Source of the DNA: Rhodospirillales bacterium 70-18
GTDB taxonomy: Bacteria > Pseudomonadota > Alphaproteobacteria > Acetobacterales > Acetobacteraceae
DNA: 64,000 nucleotides
Direction of reading: 5' to 3'
NCBI GenBank assembly: GCA_001899585.1
Contig: MKWE01000043.1
Location: 53,612 to 117,611 of the forward strand
Program-made: the position numbers and the translations under genes
The notes under the pieces: model-generated
What the model was told of the DNA's origin: nothing
Database searches by the model: none
The model's input: the letters and a program-made list of their open reading frames with translations, nothing else
Shown here: positions 19,053-28,240 of the stretch, in pieces
How the letters are laid out: each line of letters begins with the position of its first letter
How positions within the stretch are numbered: position 1 is the first letter of the stretch

Positions 19053-19106
19053 TCAATACTCCGGCCCTCGGCAGGGTTCGGGGCAGCACCCCACCTTCCT
19101 CAAGCC

Positions 19107-20366
19107 TCAGCTAACCCGCTCAATATCCGCCCCGCACGCCGCCAGCTTCTGCTCCACCGCCTCGTACCCCCGGTCCAGGTGGTAGACCCGGTTCACCACC
19201 GTCTCTCCCTTGGCGACCAGCCCCGCCAGCACCAGCGAGACGGAGGCCCGCAAGTCGGTCGCCATCACTGGCGCGCCGGACAGCGAGGGCACCCCGCGCA
19301 CGATCGCCGAGGCGCCGTGCACGTTGATCCGCGCGCCCATGCGGTTCAGTTCCGGCACATGCATGAACCGGTTCTCGAAGATCGTCTCGGTCAGCATCGA
19401 GGCGCCTTCGGCCACCGACATCAGCACCATGAACTGCGCCTGCATGTCGGTCGGAAAGCCGGGATAGGGCTCGGTCATCACGTCCGCCCCGTGCAGCCCG
19501 TTCAGCCGCCGCACCGTCAGCCCGCCATCCTGCTCGATCAGGTCCACCCCCGCCTCGTGCATCCTCGCCGCGACCGCGCCCAGATGGTCCAGCCGCCCGC
19601 CGCGCAGGTGCACGCTGCCGCCGGTGATCGCGGCGGCGATGGCGTAGGTGCCGGTCTCGATCCGGTCGGCCACGATCGGGTGGGTGGCGCCGTGCAGGCT
19701 GGCCACCCCGTCGATGGTCAGCCGGTCGGTGCCCACGCCCTGGATGCGTGCGCCCATGGCGATCAGGCAATGCGCCAGGTCGATGATCTCCGGCTCGCGC
19801 GCCGCATTGGCGATCACCGTCTGCCCGTTCGCCAGGCAGGCCGCCATCATCAGGTTCTCGGTGGCGCCCACGCTGGGGAAGGGCTGCACGATGGTCGCGC
19901 CATGCAGGCCCTTCGGCGCGCTGGCGGTCACGTAGCCGGCGTCCAGCGTGATGGTCGCCCCCATCGCCTCCAGGCCCTTCAGGTGCAGGTCCACCGGCCG
20001 CGCCCCGATGGCGCAGCCGCCTGGCAGCGACACCCGCGCCTGCCCCATGCGCGCCACCAGGGGCCCCAGCACCAGGATGGAGGCGCGCATCTTGCGCACG
20101 ATGTCGTACGGCGCCTCGGTGTTGCCGATCGCCCCGCCCAGCGAGAGCGTGCGCCCGTCATTCGTGGGGCGGTCCACCGCAATGCCGTGCTGGGCCAGCA
20201 GCAGGGCCATCGTCTTGATGTCCTCCAGCTGCGGCACGTTGGTCAGCACCAGCCGCTCATCGGTGAGCAGCCCCGCCGCCATCAGCGGCAGCCCGGCGTT
20301 CTTGGCCCCGCCGATGATGATTTCGCCGGAGAGCGGCCGGCCGCCGCGAATGCGGATTTTGTCCAT
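19107..20366 (-). CDS. murA: UDP-N-acetylglucosamine 1-carboxyvinyltransferase
   Basis: A 419-aa protein with normal MurA length. MurA transfers enolpyruvate from PEP to UDP-GlcNAc, the first committed step of peptidoglycan synthesis in the cytoplasm. Seen: start [26 protein letters not shown] (Lys22-Asn23 substrate-binding site) and the catalytic loop [14 protein letters not shown] with Cys118, the fosfomycin target. The C-terminal part has the conserved [20 protein letters not shown]. The dcd gene is just downstream in sequence (upstream in transcription, 18 bases), so the two may be cotranscribed. Confidence 0.97.
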   Translation of the reverse strand: MDKIRIRGGRPLSGEIIIGGAKNAGLPLMAAGLLTDERLVLTNVPQLEDIKTMALLLAQHGIAVDRPTNDGRTLSLGGAIGNTEAPYDIVRKMRASILVLGPLVARMGQARVSLPGGCAIGARPVDLHLKGLEAMGATITLDAGYVTASAPKGLHGATIVQPFPSVGATENLMMAACLANGQTVIANAAREPEIIDLAHCLIAMGARIQGVGTDRLTIDGVASLHGATHPIVADRIETGTYAIAAAITGGSVHLRGGRLDHLGAVAARMHEAGVDLIEQDGGLTVRRLNGLHGADVMTEPYPGFPTDMQAQFMVLMSVAEGASMLTETIFENRFMHVPELNRMGARINVHGASAIVRGVPSLSGAPVMATDLRASVSLVLAGLVAKGETVVNRVYHLDRGYEAVEQKLAACGADIERVS

Positions 20367-20384
20367 CGCCTATGATACCTCGCC

Positions 20385-20942
20385 TCAGCCGAGCCGGGGA
20401 AGGGCCACGCCCCGCTGCCCCATGTATTTACCCGCCTTGTCGGCATAGCTGGTCTCGCACGGCTCGTTGCCCTGGATGAACAGGAACTGGCAGATACCCT
20501 CGAAAGCATAGATCTTGGCGGGCAGGGGGGTGGTGTTGCTGATTTCTATCGTCACCTGCCCCTCCCACTCGGGTTCCAGCGGCGTCACATTCACGATGAT
20601 GCCGCAGCGTGCATAGGTGGATTTGCCTAGGCAGATCACCAATACATCCCGGGGAATGCGGAAATACTCCATCGTGTGCGCCAGCGCGAAGCTGTTCGGC
20701 GGTATCACGCACACCGGCCCGCGCCGATCGACAAAACTTTCCGGGTTGAAGTGTTTCGGATCGACGATTGCCGAGTCCACGTTGGTGAAGACCTTGAATT
20801 CGTCGGCCACGCGGGCGTCGTACCCATAGCTGGACAGCCCGTAGCTGATCACGCCGTCGCGCTTCTGGGTCTCAACGAAAGGATCGATCATGCCGTGCTC
20901 GGTCGCCATGCGACGAATCCAGATGTCCGACATAACAGCCAT
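20385..20942 (-). CDS. dcd: dCTP deaminase
   Basis: A 185-aa protein starting [20 protein letters not shown], with AGGAGC upstream. It deaminates dCTP to dUTP, feeding dTMP synthesis. Conserved features: [12 protein letters not shown] near residue 40, and the active-site segment [17 protein letters not shown] containing the catalytic Glu. Length fits the trimeric Dcd family. A second ATG at 20933 would shorten it by three residues. A 670-codon open frame in the same phase extends into the acyltransferase region but upstream of this start is low-complexity shadow. It lies 18 bases before murA. Confidence 0.96.
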   Translation of the reverse strand: MAVMSDIWIRRMATEHGMIDPFVETQKRDGVISYGLSSYGYDARVADEFKVFTNVDSAIVDPKHFNPESFVDRRGPVCVIPPNSFALAHTMEYFRIPRDVLVICLGKSTYARCGIIVNVTPLEPEWEGQVTIEISNTTPLPAKIYAFEGICQFLFIQGNEPCETSYADKAGKYMGQRGVALPRLG

Positions 20943-21044
20943 GCGCCTGCTCCTGACCTTGCCCGAAGCCGGGCGGGGAAGGCCGGCGTCTAGCCCAGCG
21001 CGGGCCCGCCCGCAAACGCGCCCGCAGACCCGCCGGCGGCGCGC

Positions 21045-22184
21045 ATGACGCCGCGCCCCGTCCCGGCCCGCCCGGCGCGCGACACCCGGCTGGACATCAT
21101 CCGCGGCTGGCTGCAACTCACCATCTTCGCCAGCCATGTCGCCGGCAGCTTCATCGGCGGCTGGCTGATCTATGGTACCTGGGGCCTGTCGGACAGTTCG
21201 GAGCAGTTCGTCTTCCTCTCCGGCTTCACCCTCGGCAGCGTGTTCGCCCGCAAGGCGGCGCGCGACGGCTGGCATGGCGGTGCCGCGGACATACTGCGCC
21301 GCGCCTGGCGTCTCTACCGGGTGCATCTGATGGTGTTCGCCCTCTATCTCGGCATGGTGCTGGCCGCCGGCGCCTCCATCCTGCCGGGCGAGCCGCTGCG
21401 CATGGGCTGGGGCTTCCTGCTGCGCGACCCGGTAGGCGCCGTGCCGGGCATCGCCACCATGCTCTACCAGCCCGCCTTCATGGGCATCCTGCCGATCTTC
21501 GTCTGGTGCATGCTGCTGCTGCCTGGCTTCGCCTGGCTGCTGGACCGCTGGGGCGGGCAGGCGATGCTGCTGTCGCTGGCGGTATACGCCTGCGTGCATC
21601 TGTTCGGCCTGCACACCCCCAGCCTGGGGCCGGACACCGGCATCGCCTTCGACCTGTTCGCCTGGCAGGTGCTGTTCATGGCCGGCGCCTGGCTGGGCCG
21701 CCGCGCCCTGCTGCACGGCCGCGCCTTGCCGTTCGAGGCACCCTGGGCGAAATGGGTCACCGCCGCCGCCGTGGCCATGCTGGTGCTGGGCGTGGTGCTG
21801 CGGCTGGACTGGTACGGCTTCCTGCCCTGGCACGGCTGGATGCCCGACACCACGCTGGTGGTCGGCAAGGAGCGGCTGGCGCTGCCCCGCCTGCTGCACG
21901 CCTTCGCCCTCGCCTGGCTGGTCGCCGCCTATGTGCCGCGCGAGGGCGGTTGGATGCGCACCCGCGCCGCCGCCGCCGTGGCCACCATCGGGCGCTACAG
22001 CCTGGAGGTGTTCTGCCTCGGCCTGTTCCTCTCCTGGGCCGGCAGCACCCTGCTGCGGCTGGACCCGGCCTGGATGCCGCTGCTGGACCCGCTCATCGTC
22101 GCCGCCGGCACCCTGGCCCTGGCCCGCTTCGCCCGCTTCCTGGACGGCCGCCGCGCGGTGGCGCGGGTGGTGCAGCCGGCCTAG
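21045..22184 (+). CDS. opgC: OpgC-like integral membrane acyltransferase
   Basis: A 379-aa multi-span membrane protein of the OpgC family, which adds succinyl groups to periplasmic glucans from the cytoplasmic side. It starts [20 protein letters not shown] and continues [20 protein letters not shown], the two N-terminal signatures of OpgC ('RlDfiRGlalltif.nH' and 'aEiFvfLSGf..g'). About ten hydrophobic segments follow. No opgGH genes are nearby, so the true acceptor may differ. It is divergent from dcd and its stop overlaps the 3' end of the small minus-strand gene. Confidence 0.85.
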   Translation: MTPRPVPARPARDTRLDIIRGWLQLTIFASHVAGSFIGGWLIYGTWGLSDSSEQFVFLSGFTLGSVFARKAARDGWHGGAADILRRAWRLYRVHLMVFALYLGMVLAAGASILPGEPLRMGWGFLLRDPVGAVPGIATMLYQPAFMGILPIFVWCMLLLPGFAWLLDRWGGQAMLLSLAVYACVHLFGLHTPSLGPDTGIAFDLFAWQVLFMAGAWLGRRALLHGRALPFEAPWAKWVTAAAVAMLVLGVVLRLDWYGFLPWHGWMPDTTLVVGKERLALPRLLHAFALAWLVAAYVPREGGWMRTRAAAAVATIGRYSLEVFCLGLFLSWAGSTLLRLDPAWMPLLDPLIVAAGTLALARFARFLDGRRAVARVVQPA

Positions 22185-22363
22185 GGTTTGCGCTCCGGCG
22201 GCGCGTCCTGCGCCTGACGCGCCTGCACCTGCTGCTTGCGCTTGCGCAGGTTGGCGCGCAGCGCGGCGGCCTCGCGCTCGGCGCGCGCCTGCTTCTCGGC
22301 CTGCGCGCGGTCGGTCAGGGTGGGGCGGCTCGGGGCGGGGCGGTTGGGGGGCGTCGCGGTCAT
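22181..22363 (-). CDS. Small charged hypothetical protein
   Basis: A 60-aa protein: Pro-rich N-terminus ([14 protein letters not shown]) followed by a highly charged helix [20 protein letters not shown] and [12 protein letters not shown]. It resembles short conserved proteins with Glu/Arg-rich helices found in alphaproteobacteria. It lies convergent to the OpgC-like gene, with overlapping stops. No function can be stated. The strong helix bias argues for a real gene rather than chance. Confidence 0.55.
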   Translation of the reverse strand: MTATPPNRPAPSRPTLTDRAQAEKQARAEREAAALRANLRKRKQQVQARQAQDAPPERKP

Positions 22364-22408
22364 GCGCGCAGGATCGTCGGCGCCGTCGCGCCGTCAAGGG
22401 CGGAGATG

Positions 22409-22423
22409 GTTATGCCACATAAC
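22409..22423. promoter_or_regulatory. Palindrome upstream of the class II aldolase gene
   Basis: GTTATG-CCA-CATAAC is a perfect inverted repeat 67 bases before the aldolase start and between two divergent genes. Spacing and symmetry fit an operator for a GntR-type dimeric regulator; no regulator gene is adjacent. Confidence 0.4.
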
Positions 22424-22490
22424 TATCGGCGCGCGGATTGATCGCCGCCCGCCGCCGCCCTAGGCTCCGCCCAGCAAGGAGAGGCGGGCG

Positions 22491-23246
22491 ATGGACAATA
22501 TTGCGGCGGTAGACAACGAACTGGTGCGGCAGACGCGCATCGAGCTGGCGGCAACCTGCCGCTGGGCGGCGCGGCTGGGGTTCCAGTCCGGCGTGTGCAA
22601 CCATTTCAGCGTCGCCGTGCCCGGCCGCCCGGACCTGATGCTGATCAACCCCGAGGGCTATTTCTGGTCCGAGGTCACCGCCAGCAGCCTGGTGCTGGCC
22701 ACGCATGACGGCACCATCCTGTCCACCAACGGCAACACGGTGGAGCTGACGGCCTTCTGCATCCACGCCCCCATCCACCGCCTGCTGCCGCAGGCCACCG
22801 CCGTGCTGCACACCCACATGCACCACGCCACTGCCATCTGCGCCCGCAAGGGCGGCACGGTCGCGCCGGTCTACCTCTCGGGGATGAGCTTTTACAACGC
22901 GATAGCCTATGACCGCGGCTTCACCGGCGCCGCCGTCACCCCCGCCGAGGGCGAGCGGCTGGCGGGCGTGATCGGCAAGGCGACGGTGCTGATGATGGAC
23001 AATCACGGCCCCCTGGTGATCGGCGCGACGCTCGGCCAGGCGCTGCTGCGGCTGATCTACCTGGAGGACACCTGCAAGATCCAGCTCCTGGCCGAGGCCG
23101 GCGGCGCGGAACTGCAACCCATCGCCGAGCGCCTGCTGAAGCGCGCGCCGGACCAGGACAATCCCATGTTCACCGCCTATGGGCGGACGTTCATGAACGC
23201 ATTGATCCGGCGGCTGAGCTGCGAGGAGCCGGATTTCAAGGAATAA
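22491..23246 (+). CDS. Class II aldolase/adducin family protein
   Basis: A 251-aa cytoplasmic protein. The zinc site is visible: His107 and His109 in AVLHTHMHHA and a third His in MMDNHGPLVIG, plus the substrate-loop CNHFSVAVPG. These features match class II aldolases such as fuculose-phosphate aldolase and the decarboxylating HtnC/OtnC-like group. Substrate is unknown. It is preceded by a good ribosome-binding site AAGGAGAGG. The gene is followed by a strong palindromic terminator-like repeat and faces a convergent SDR gene. Confidence 0.88.
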   Translation: MDNIAAVDNELVRQTRIELAATCRWAARLGFQSGVCNHFSVAVPGRPDLMLINPEGYFWSEVTASSLVLATHDGTILSTNGNTVELTAFCIHAPIHRLLPQATAVLHTHMHHATAICARKGGTVAPVYLSGMSFYNAIAYDRGFTGAAVTPAEGERLAGVIGKATVLMMDNHGPLVIGATLGQALLRLIYLEDTCKIQLLAEAGGAELQPIAERLLKRAPDQDNPMFTAYGRTFMNALIRRLSCEEPDFKE

Positions 23247-23254
23247 AGGCAAGC

Positions 23255-23364
23255 GGTTCTTTTTTGAAAAAAAGAAGCAAAAAACTTTTATTCGCTGGAG
23301 TCTCCATGGAGGACTCCAGCGAATAGAAAGTTTTTTTGCTTCTTTTTGTTCACAAAAAGAAGAC
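23255..23364. repeat. Dispersed palindromic terminator-like repeat, copy 1
   Basis: Centre: perfect 14-bp arms TATTCGCTGGAGTC (23289-23302) and GACTCCAGCGAATA (23312-23325). They are flanked by A-rich then T-rich tracts and GCTTCTTTTTGTTCACAAAAAGAAG, itself a palindrome. Sitting between convergent genes, it should terminate in both directions. Copies 2 and 3 lie at 35812 and 41760. Confidence 0.8.
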
Positions 23365-24117
23365 TTACCTCAACCCTTGCCCACCATTCACCGAGACAAT
23401 CTGCGCCGTCACCCACTCCGCCAGCGGGCAGGCCAGGAACAGCACCACGTTGGCCACCTCCTCCGGCGTGCCCATCCGCCCGGCCGGGCAGTTGGCCAGG
23501 GTGGCGGCGTAGAGTTCCGGCGCCTCGGTGCGGCGGCGCTCCCAGCTGCCGCCGGGAAACTCGATCGAGCCGGGGGCGACGCAGTTCACCCGCACCCCCT
23601 GGCGCGCCAGCGTGGCGGCCTGGGTACGGGTGTAATGGATCACCGCCGCCTTGGCCGCGCCATAGGCCGGCGTGCGCACCGAGGGGTTCAGCCCGGAGCC
23701 GGAGGCGATGTTGACGATGTTCGCTCCCTCGCCGGCCAGCAGGTACGGCATGGCGGCGCGGCTGGCGCGGACCACCGCCAGCAGGTCCACGTCGATGCTG
23801 GACTCCCAGCTCGCCTCGTCGTCGGCGCGGCCGAAACCGCTGGCATTGTTCACTAAAACATCAATGCCGCCGAGCGCCTCCGCCGCCTCGGGGATATAGC
23901 GCTCGATCTCCGCCTGGCTGCCCAGGTCGCAGGTGGCGGCATGGGCGGTGCCGCCGAACCCCGCCACCTCCGCCCGCGTCGCCGCCAGCGCCCCGGCGCC
24001 CCGCGCGCAGATCGACACCGCCGCCCCCGCCTGCGCGAAGGCCAGCGCGATCGACCGCCCGATCCCCCGGCTGCCGCCCGCCACCACCACCCGCCTGCCT
24101 GTCATGTCGATGCGCAT
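23365..24117 (-). CDS. SDR-family oxidoreductase
   Basis: A 250-aa classical short-chain dehydrogenase. The Rossmann nucleotide motif is AGGSRGIGRS near residues 14-23 (classical TGxxxGIG), NNAS occurs near residue 90, and the catalytic YGAAK (YxxxK) with preceding Ser in IASGSG. The C-terminus PEEVANVVLFLACPLAEWV and VNGGQGL is typical. It uses NAD(P)H to reduce a carbonyl; the substrate is not deducible. The gene's 3' end borders the palindromic repeat. It lies divergent from a DsbA-like isomerase gene. Confidence 0.92.
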   Translation of the reverse strand: MRIDMTGRRVVVAGGSRGIGRSIALAFAQAGAAVSICARGAGALAATRAEVAGFGGTAHAATCDLGSQAEIERYIPEAAEALGGIDVLVNNASGFGRADDEASWESSIDVDLLAVVRASRAAMPYLLAGEGANIVNIASGSGLNPSVRTPAYGAAKAAVIHYTRTQAATLARQGVRVNCVAPGSIEFPGGSWERRRTEAPELYAATLANCPAGRMGTPEEVANVVLFLACPLAEWVTAQIVSVNGGQGLR

Positions 24118-24220
24118 GTCGTCCCCCGTTTCAGGGCCTCAGGATAGCGGCATGGCAGTCTTGTGCCAGGGGGCGGGGGCGGCCACCATCGGCACGGAAC
24201 ACGCCAGGGGGGATACGCCG

Positions 24221-24826
24221 ATGGGCCTGCATGTGGACTATTACGCCTCGCTCAATTCGCCGTGGACGCATCTGGGCGCGGCACGAATCGAGGCTCTGAC
24301 GGCGCGTTTTGGGGCCAGTTTGCGCGTTTTTCCGGTCGATTTCGGCACGATTTTCGCGGCTTCCGGGGGCCTTCCACTGCCCAAACGGTCGCCGCAGCGG
24401 CAGGCCTACCGGCTGATGGAGCTGGAGCGCTGGCGCGACCGGCTGGGCATCCCCATCACCATCAAGCCGAAATTCTTCCCGCACAACGAGCTGCCCGCCG
24501 CCGGCTGCGTGATCGCGCTGCGCGAGACCGGCGACGATGCCGGCGCCGTCCGGCTGGCCCATCGGGTGCTGAAGGCGCTGTGGGAGGAGGAGCAGGACCC
24601 GGCCGACCCGGCCACGCTGGCGCGGCTGATCGGCGAATGCGGGCTGGATGCCGCCGCCGTCATGGCGCTGGGGGCGGACCCGAAATGGGCCGAGCGCCGC
24701 GCCGCCGACAGCCAGGCCGCACTGGCGCGCGGCGTGTTCGGGGCGCCGAGCTACGTGATCGGCGACGAGATTTTCTGGGGCCAGGACCGGCTGGACTTCG
24801 TCGAGCGCCGGCTCGCGAAGGGCTGA
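24221..24826 (+). CDS. DsbA-like 2-hydroxychromene-2-carboxylate isomerase family protein
   Basis: A 201-aa protein starting MGLHVDYYASLNSPWTHLGA; the 'fYyslnSPw.ylg' opening and the later FGAPSYVIGDEIFWGQDRLDF are signatures of the kappa-GST/HCCA isomerase group. Members use glutathione to isomerise aromatic ring-cleavage products or act as GSTs. The active-site Ser is in SLNSPW. AGGGGGG precedes the chosen ATG; the upstream in-frame extension overlaps the divergent SDR gene and is not expected. Actual substrate is unknown. Its stop lies 4 bases from the convergent membrane protein's stop. Confidence 0.88.
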   Translation: MGLHVDYYASLNSPWTHLGAARIEALTARFGASLRVFPVDFGTIFAASGGLPLPKRSPQRQAYRLMELERWRDRLGIPITIKPKFFPHNELPAAGCVIALRETGDDAGAVRLAHRVLKALWEEEQDPADPATLARLIGECGLDAAAVMALGADPKWAERRAADSQAALARGVFGAPSYVIGDEIFWGQDRLDFVERRLAKG

Positions 24827-24830
24827 GGCG

Positions 24831-26141
24831 CTACCACAGCCCGGCGATGCGCGCCGCCACCGCCACGCCGGCCAGGGCCAGCGCCGCCAGGATGGCCACC
24901 GGGGCGGCGCTGGCGCGTGGGCCGGCGAACGCCATGGCGTAGCCGGCTTTGAGGATGTTGTTGGACGAGGCGGCGATCAGGATGGCCACCGCCGCCTCGG
25001 CGACCGGCAGTTGCGCCGGGCCGTGCTCGGCCATGCTGAGCACGAACGGGTCCACATCGGCCACGCCCACGATGGCCGCCAGCAGGTAGACACCCGCCGC
25101 CCCGAAGGTGGCGCGCGCCCAGGCGGAGGCGAGCGAGATCGCCACGAACAGCGCCGCGAACACCAATGATGCCCCCAGTTCCAGCGGGTTGGCCGGCGGC
25201 GGCGCCGCGCCCGGCTCGGCCTTGCGCCGCCCGGCCCACCACCACCACGCCCCGGCCAGCGCCAGCCCGGCGGCCGACAGGCCCAGCAGCACCGGCGCCA
25301 GGGCGGCGGCCAGCGGGCGGTTGAATACCAGGATCATCGCCAGCATGCGCAGGTACATCACCGAAGTGGCCAGCACGATGCCGGTCTGCGCCTGCGCCAG
25401 TGCCGCCGGCTCGGCGGCGGCGCGGCGGGCCAGCACCACGGTGGTGGCGGTGGAGGAGTAGAAGCCGCCCAGCACCGCCACCCACAGCCCGGCCCCCTTG
25501 GGCGCCACGTAGCGCTGCAGCAGGTAGCTGGCATAGGACAGGGTGCAGACCGCCAGCACCGCCAGCCAGACCAGCCGCGGCGTCAGGCTGGTCAGCGTCG
25601 TCACCGGATGGTCGGGCAGCAGCGGCAGCACCAGGCCGGTGAGCAGCAGGAACTTGCCGGCGGTGACGATCTCGCCGATGCCGATGCGCCGCGCCAGGCC
25701 GTGCAGCTGCTCGCGCGCGGTCAGCAGCAGCACCGCGGCGACGCTGGCCCCCACCGCCAGCCAGGGTGGGCCGGCCAGCGCGGTGGGGCCGAGCGCGAAG
25801 GCCAGCAGGTTGCACACCGGCACCACCAACCCGACATTCGGCGTGCCCTTGGCATCGGTCTCCCCGGCATGGCGCCAGTAATAGACGGTGAGCCACGCCC
25901 CCAGCACCAGCAGCCCGGCGCAGAACGGCAGCAGGCGCTGCGGGTCCAGCCGGTAGAGCAGCCCGCCCGCCAGCGCCAGCAGCGGAAAGCTGCGGATGCC
26001 GCCGGGGCGGGCCTGGCCGGCGCGGGCATAGAACTCCTCGAACGCCAGGCCGAAGAAGAAGCCGAGGCCGAGCAGCAGCAGGAAGCGCGAGATGGGCGCG
26101 TCGATCGTGATGAGGGTGGGGGCGACGAGGTCGGGGGTCAT
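24831..26141 (-). CDS. MgtC/DUF4010-type membrane protein
   Basis: A 436-aa integral membrane protein, with about 12 hydrophobic segments. The N-terminal part (LLLGLGFFFGLAFE, then RSFPLLALAGGLLYRL) resembles the MgtC N-terminal domain, and the C-terminal half, with GGFYSSTATTVVLARRA and ASSNNILKAGYA, matches DUF4010. Function is unknown; relatives are annotated as putative transporters. The start is uncertain: 26141 gives the expected family length; GTG/TTG/ATG codons further up would add a Pro-rich leader. tRNA-Thr lies upstream on the same strand. Confidence 0.8.
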   Translation of the reverse strand: MTPDLVAPTLITIDAPISRFLLLLGLGFFFGLAFEEFYARAGQARPGGIRSFPLLALAGGLLYRLDPQRLLPFCAGLLVLGAWLTVYYWRHAGETDAKGTPNVGLVVPVCNLLAFALGPTALAGPPWLAVGASVAAVLLLTAREQLHGLARRIGIGEIVTAGKFLLLTGLVLPLLPDHPVTTLTSLTPRLVWLAVLAVCTLSYASYLLQRYVAPKGAGLWVAVLGGFYSSTATTVVLARRAAAEPAALAQAQTGIVLATSVMYLRMLAMILVFNRPLAAALAPVLLGLSAAGLALAGAWWWWAGRRKAEPGAAPPPANPLELGASLVFAALFVAISLASAWARATFGAAGVYLLAAIVGVADVDPFVLSMAEHGPAQLPVAEAAVAILIAASSNNILKAGYAMAFAGPRASAAPVAILAALALAGVAVAARIAGLW

Positions 26142-26227
26142 GCGGGCAGGGGCCGCCGGGCGGTTCGGGTGCGCCGCGATCATCGGCCCGAACGCGGCGG
26201 CGCGCAGCAACTAAATGCGCGGCGGCT

Positions 26228-26258
26228 GGGGGCGGGGGGTGGGGGTGGGGGTGGGGGG
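26228..26258 (+). repeat. G-tract cluster with G-quadruplex potential
   Basis: Five runs of five or six Gs separated by single bases lie on the plus strand, directly behind the 3' end of the minus-strand tRNA gene. The RNA trailer of the tRNA would be C-rich; the plus-strand DNA could fold as a parallel G-quadruplex. Confidence 0.6.
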
Positions 26259-26261
26259 TGG

Positions 26262-26333
<72 letters not shown>

Positions 26334-26461
26334 GCCGGTGAGCGACAGGCGCTCCGGGCGGGGGCTTCCTAGCGTTTGGCACCGGGCAACGCAACCCCCG
26401 CCGATGCGCGCGTGGCCGCGTTGCGCGCATGCGTCGGGGCGGCGGATGGATATCAACGTAG

Positions 26462-26485
26462 CGGATCGATCCGAATACGATCGTA
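26462..26485. promoter_or_regulatory. Tandem palindromes upstream of the peptide ABC operon
   Basis: CGGATCGATCCG (26462-26473) and TACGATCGTA (26476-26485) are perfect palindromes two bases apart, about 110 bases before the binding-protein gene. They may serve as operators for the operon or reflect a divergent control site shared with the tRNA. Confidence 0.4.
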
Positions 26486-26592
26486 GCAAAGAGTTGCAAC
26501 CGCATGCGTCACATTGCGCAGCCGGTACGCTGCCCGCATAGTCCCCGCCTGCGCCGCCCGTACGGGGGGCCGTACAGCCTTGGAGAGAGACG

Positions 26593-28206
26593 ATGACAGG
26601 CACGCTCGCCACCTTCGCCCGCCGCGCCGCCGCGGCCCTGGCCATACCGGTGCTCGCCCTGGCGCTCGCCGCCCCGGCGGCGCGCGCCGAGGAGAAGGTG
26701 TTGCGCGCCGTGCTGCACGCCGATGTGCGGACCCTGGACCCGATCTGGACCACCCAGACCATCGCCGGCATTCACGGCATGCTGGTGTACGACACGCTGT
26801 TCGGCAACGACGCCGACATGCGCCCCCACCCGCAGATGGTGGACACCTTCACCGTCAGCGACGACAAACTGGTGTACACCTTCACCCTGCGGCCCGGCCT
26901 GAAGTTCCACGACGGCAGCCCGGTGACCACGGCGGACGTGATCGCCTCGCTGAAGCGCTGGGGCAAGAAGGACGGCGTGGGCCAGCGGCTGCTGGGCTTC
27001 ACCGACAAGATGGAGGCGGTGGACGCCAAGACTTTCCGCCTGGTGCTGACCAAGCCGTACGGCATGGTGCTGCAATCGCTCGGCAAGACCGGCACCTCGA
27101 TCGCCGCGATCATGCGCGAGAAGGACGCGATGGTCGATCCGAACACCCAGATCACCGAGGCGATCGGCTCCGGCCCGTTCAAGTTCGCCAAGGACCTGTG
27201 GGTGCCGGGCAGCAAGACCGTCTACCTGAAGAACGCCGACTACATCCCGCGCCCGGGCAACGAACCGGCCTCGGCCTTCGCCGGCTCCAAGTTCCCCGGC
27301 GTGGACCGCATCGAGCTGGTGTGGATCTCCGACGCGCAGACCGCCATGTCCGCCCTGGTGAACGGCGAGATCGACTTCTACGAGAACCCGCCGATCGACT
27401 TCCTGCCGATGCTGGAGCAGGCGCGCGGCGTGAAGCTGATGAAGACCGGCAAGATCGACACCACCTTCGGGCTGATCCGGCTGAACCACCTGCATCCGCC
27501 GTTCGATAACGTGAAGATGCGCCAGGCGATGTACCACCTGATCAACCAGGAGGACTTCCTGCGCACCATCGTCGGCAACCCCAAGTTCTACACCGTCTGC
27601 CACGGCCTGATCGTCTGCGGCTCGCCGCTGGCCAATGACGGCGGCAGCGCCATGCTGGCCGACTACGACCCCAAGAAGACGCTGAAGCTGATGCATGAGG
27701 CCGGCTACAAGGGCGAGCCGATCACCGTGCTGCAGGCCACCGACCACGCCACCATCACCCCGGCCACCCAGGTGCTGATCCAGGCGATGCGCGATGCCGG
27801 GCTGAACGTGGACGCGCAGGCGATGGACTGGGGCTCGGTGGTCTCCCGCCGCGCCAGCAAGGAGCTGCCGGCCAAGGGCGGCTGGGACATCTTCGTCACC
27901 ACCTCGGGCGGCGTCGGCGGCTCGGACCCGGTGCTGCACACCTGGATCGGGGCGGCCTGCGCCAAGGGCCTGTTCGGCTGGCCGTGCGACGCCCGGATCG
28001 AGGAGCTGCGCAACAGCTATGCCTTCGCCCAGACCGACGCCGAGCGCAAGCAGATCGCCCGCGACCTGCAGACCCGCGCCATCGAGCAGGTGGTCTACAT
28101 CCCGTTCGGGCAGTGGACGCAGCCGCTGGCCTACCGGGCCGACCGGATCGACGGCATCGTGCCGAATGTGGGCCTGACCGTGCTGTGGAACATCGTCAAG
28201 AAATGA
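26593..28206 (+). CDS. ABC transporter periplasmic peptide-binding protein (family 5)
   Basis: A 537-aa extracytoplasmic solute-binding protein. The N-terminal signal peptide has an Arg-rich start, a hydrophobic core (ALAIPVLALALAAP) and a cleavage site after ARA, near residue 34. The mature part begins EEKVLRAVLHADVRTLDPIW and contains VYTFTLRPGLKFHDGSPVTT, the family-5 signature (DppA/OppA/HbpA type). It captures di- or oligopeptides or related ligands in the periplasm. GGAGAGA precedes the start. It is the first of five cotranscribed transporter genes. Confidence 0.95.
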   Translation: MTGTLATFARRAAAALAIPVLALALAAPAARAEEKVLRAVLHADVRTLDPIWTTQTIAGIHGMLVYDTLFGNDADMRPHPQMVDTFTVSDDKLVYTFTLRPGLKFHDGSPVTTADVIASLKRWGKKDGVGQRLLGFTDKMEAVDAKTFRLVLTKPYGMVLQSLGKTGTSIAAIMREKDAMVDPNTQITEAIGSGPFKFAKDLWVPGSKTVYLKNADYIPRPGNEPASAFAGSKFPGVDRIELVWISDAQTAMSALVNGEIDFYENPPIDFLPMLEQARGVKLMKTGKIDTTFGLIRLNHLHPPFDNVKMRQAMYHLINQEDFLRTIVGNPKFYTVCHGLIVCGSPLANDGGSAMLADYDPKKTLKLMHEAGYKGEPITVLQATDHATITPATQVLIQAMRDAGLNVDAQAMDWGSVVSRRASKELPAKGGWDIFVTTSGGVGGSDPVLHTWIGAACAKGLFGWPCDARIEELRNSYAFAQTDAERKQIARDLQTRAIEQVVYIPFGQWTQPLAYRADRIDGIVPNVGLTVLWNIVKK

Positions 28207-28240
28207 GCCGCCTGCATATCGCGGCGGAGCGTGGCCTGGC

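Noticed and set aside
20943..22397. Upstream extension of the dcd frame (to 670 codons)
   Set aside because: Gln/His/Gly-rich, antisense to the OpgC-like gene; Dcd starts at a normal position with a ribosome-binding site.
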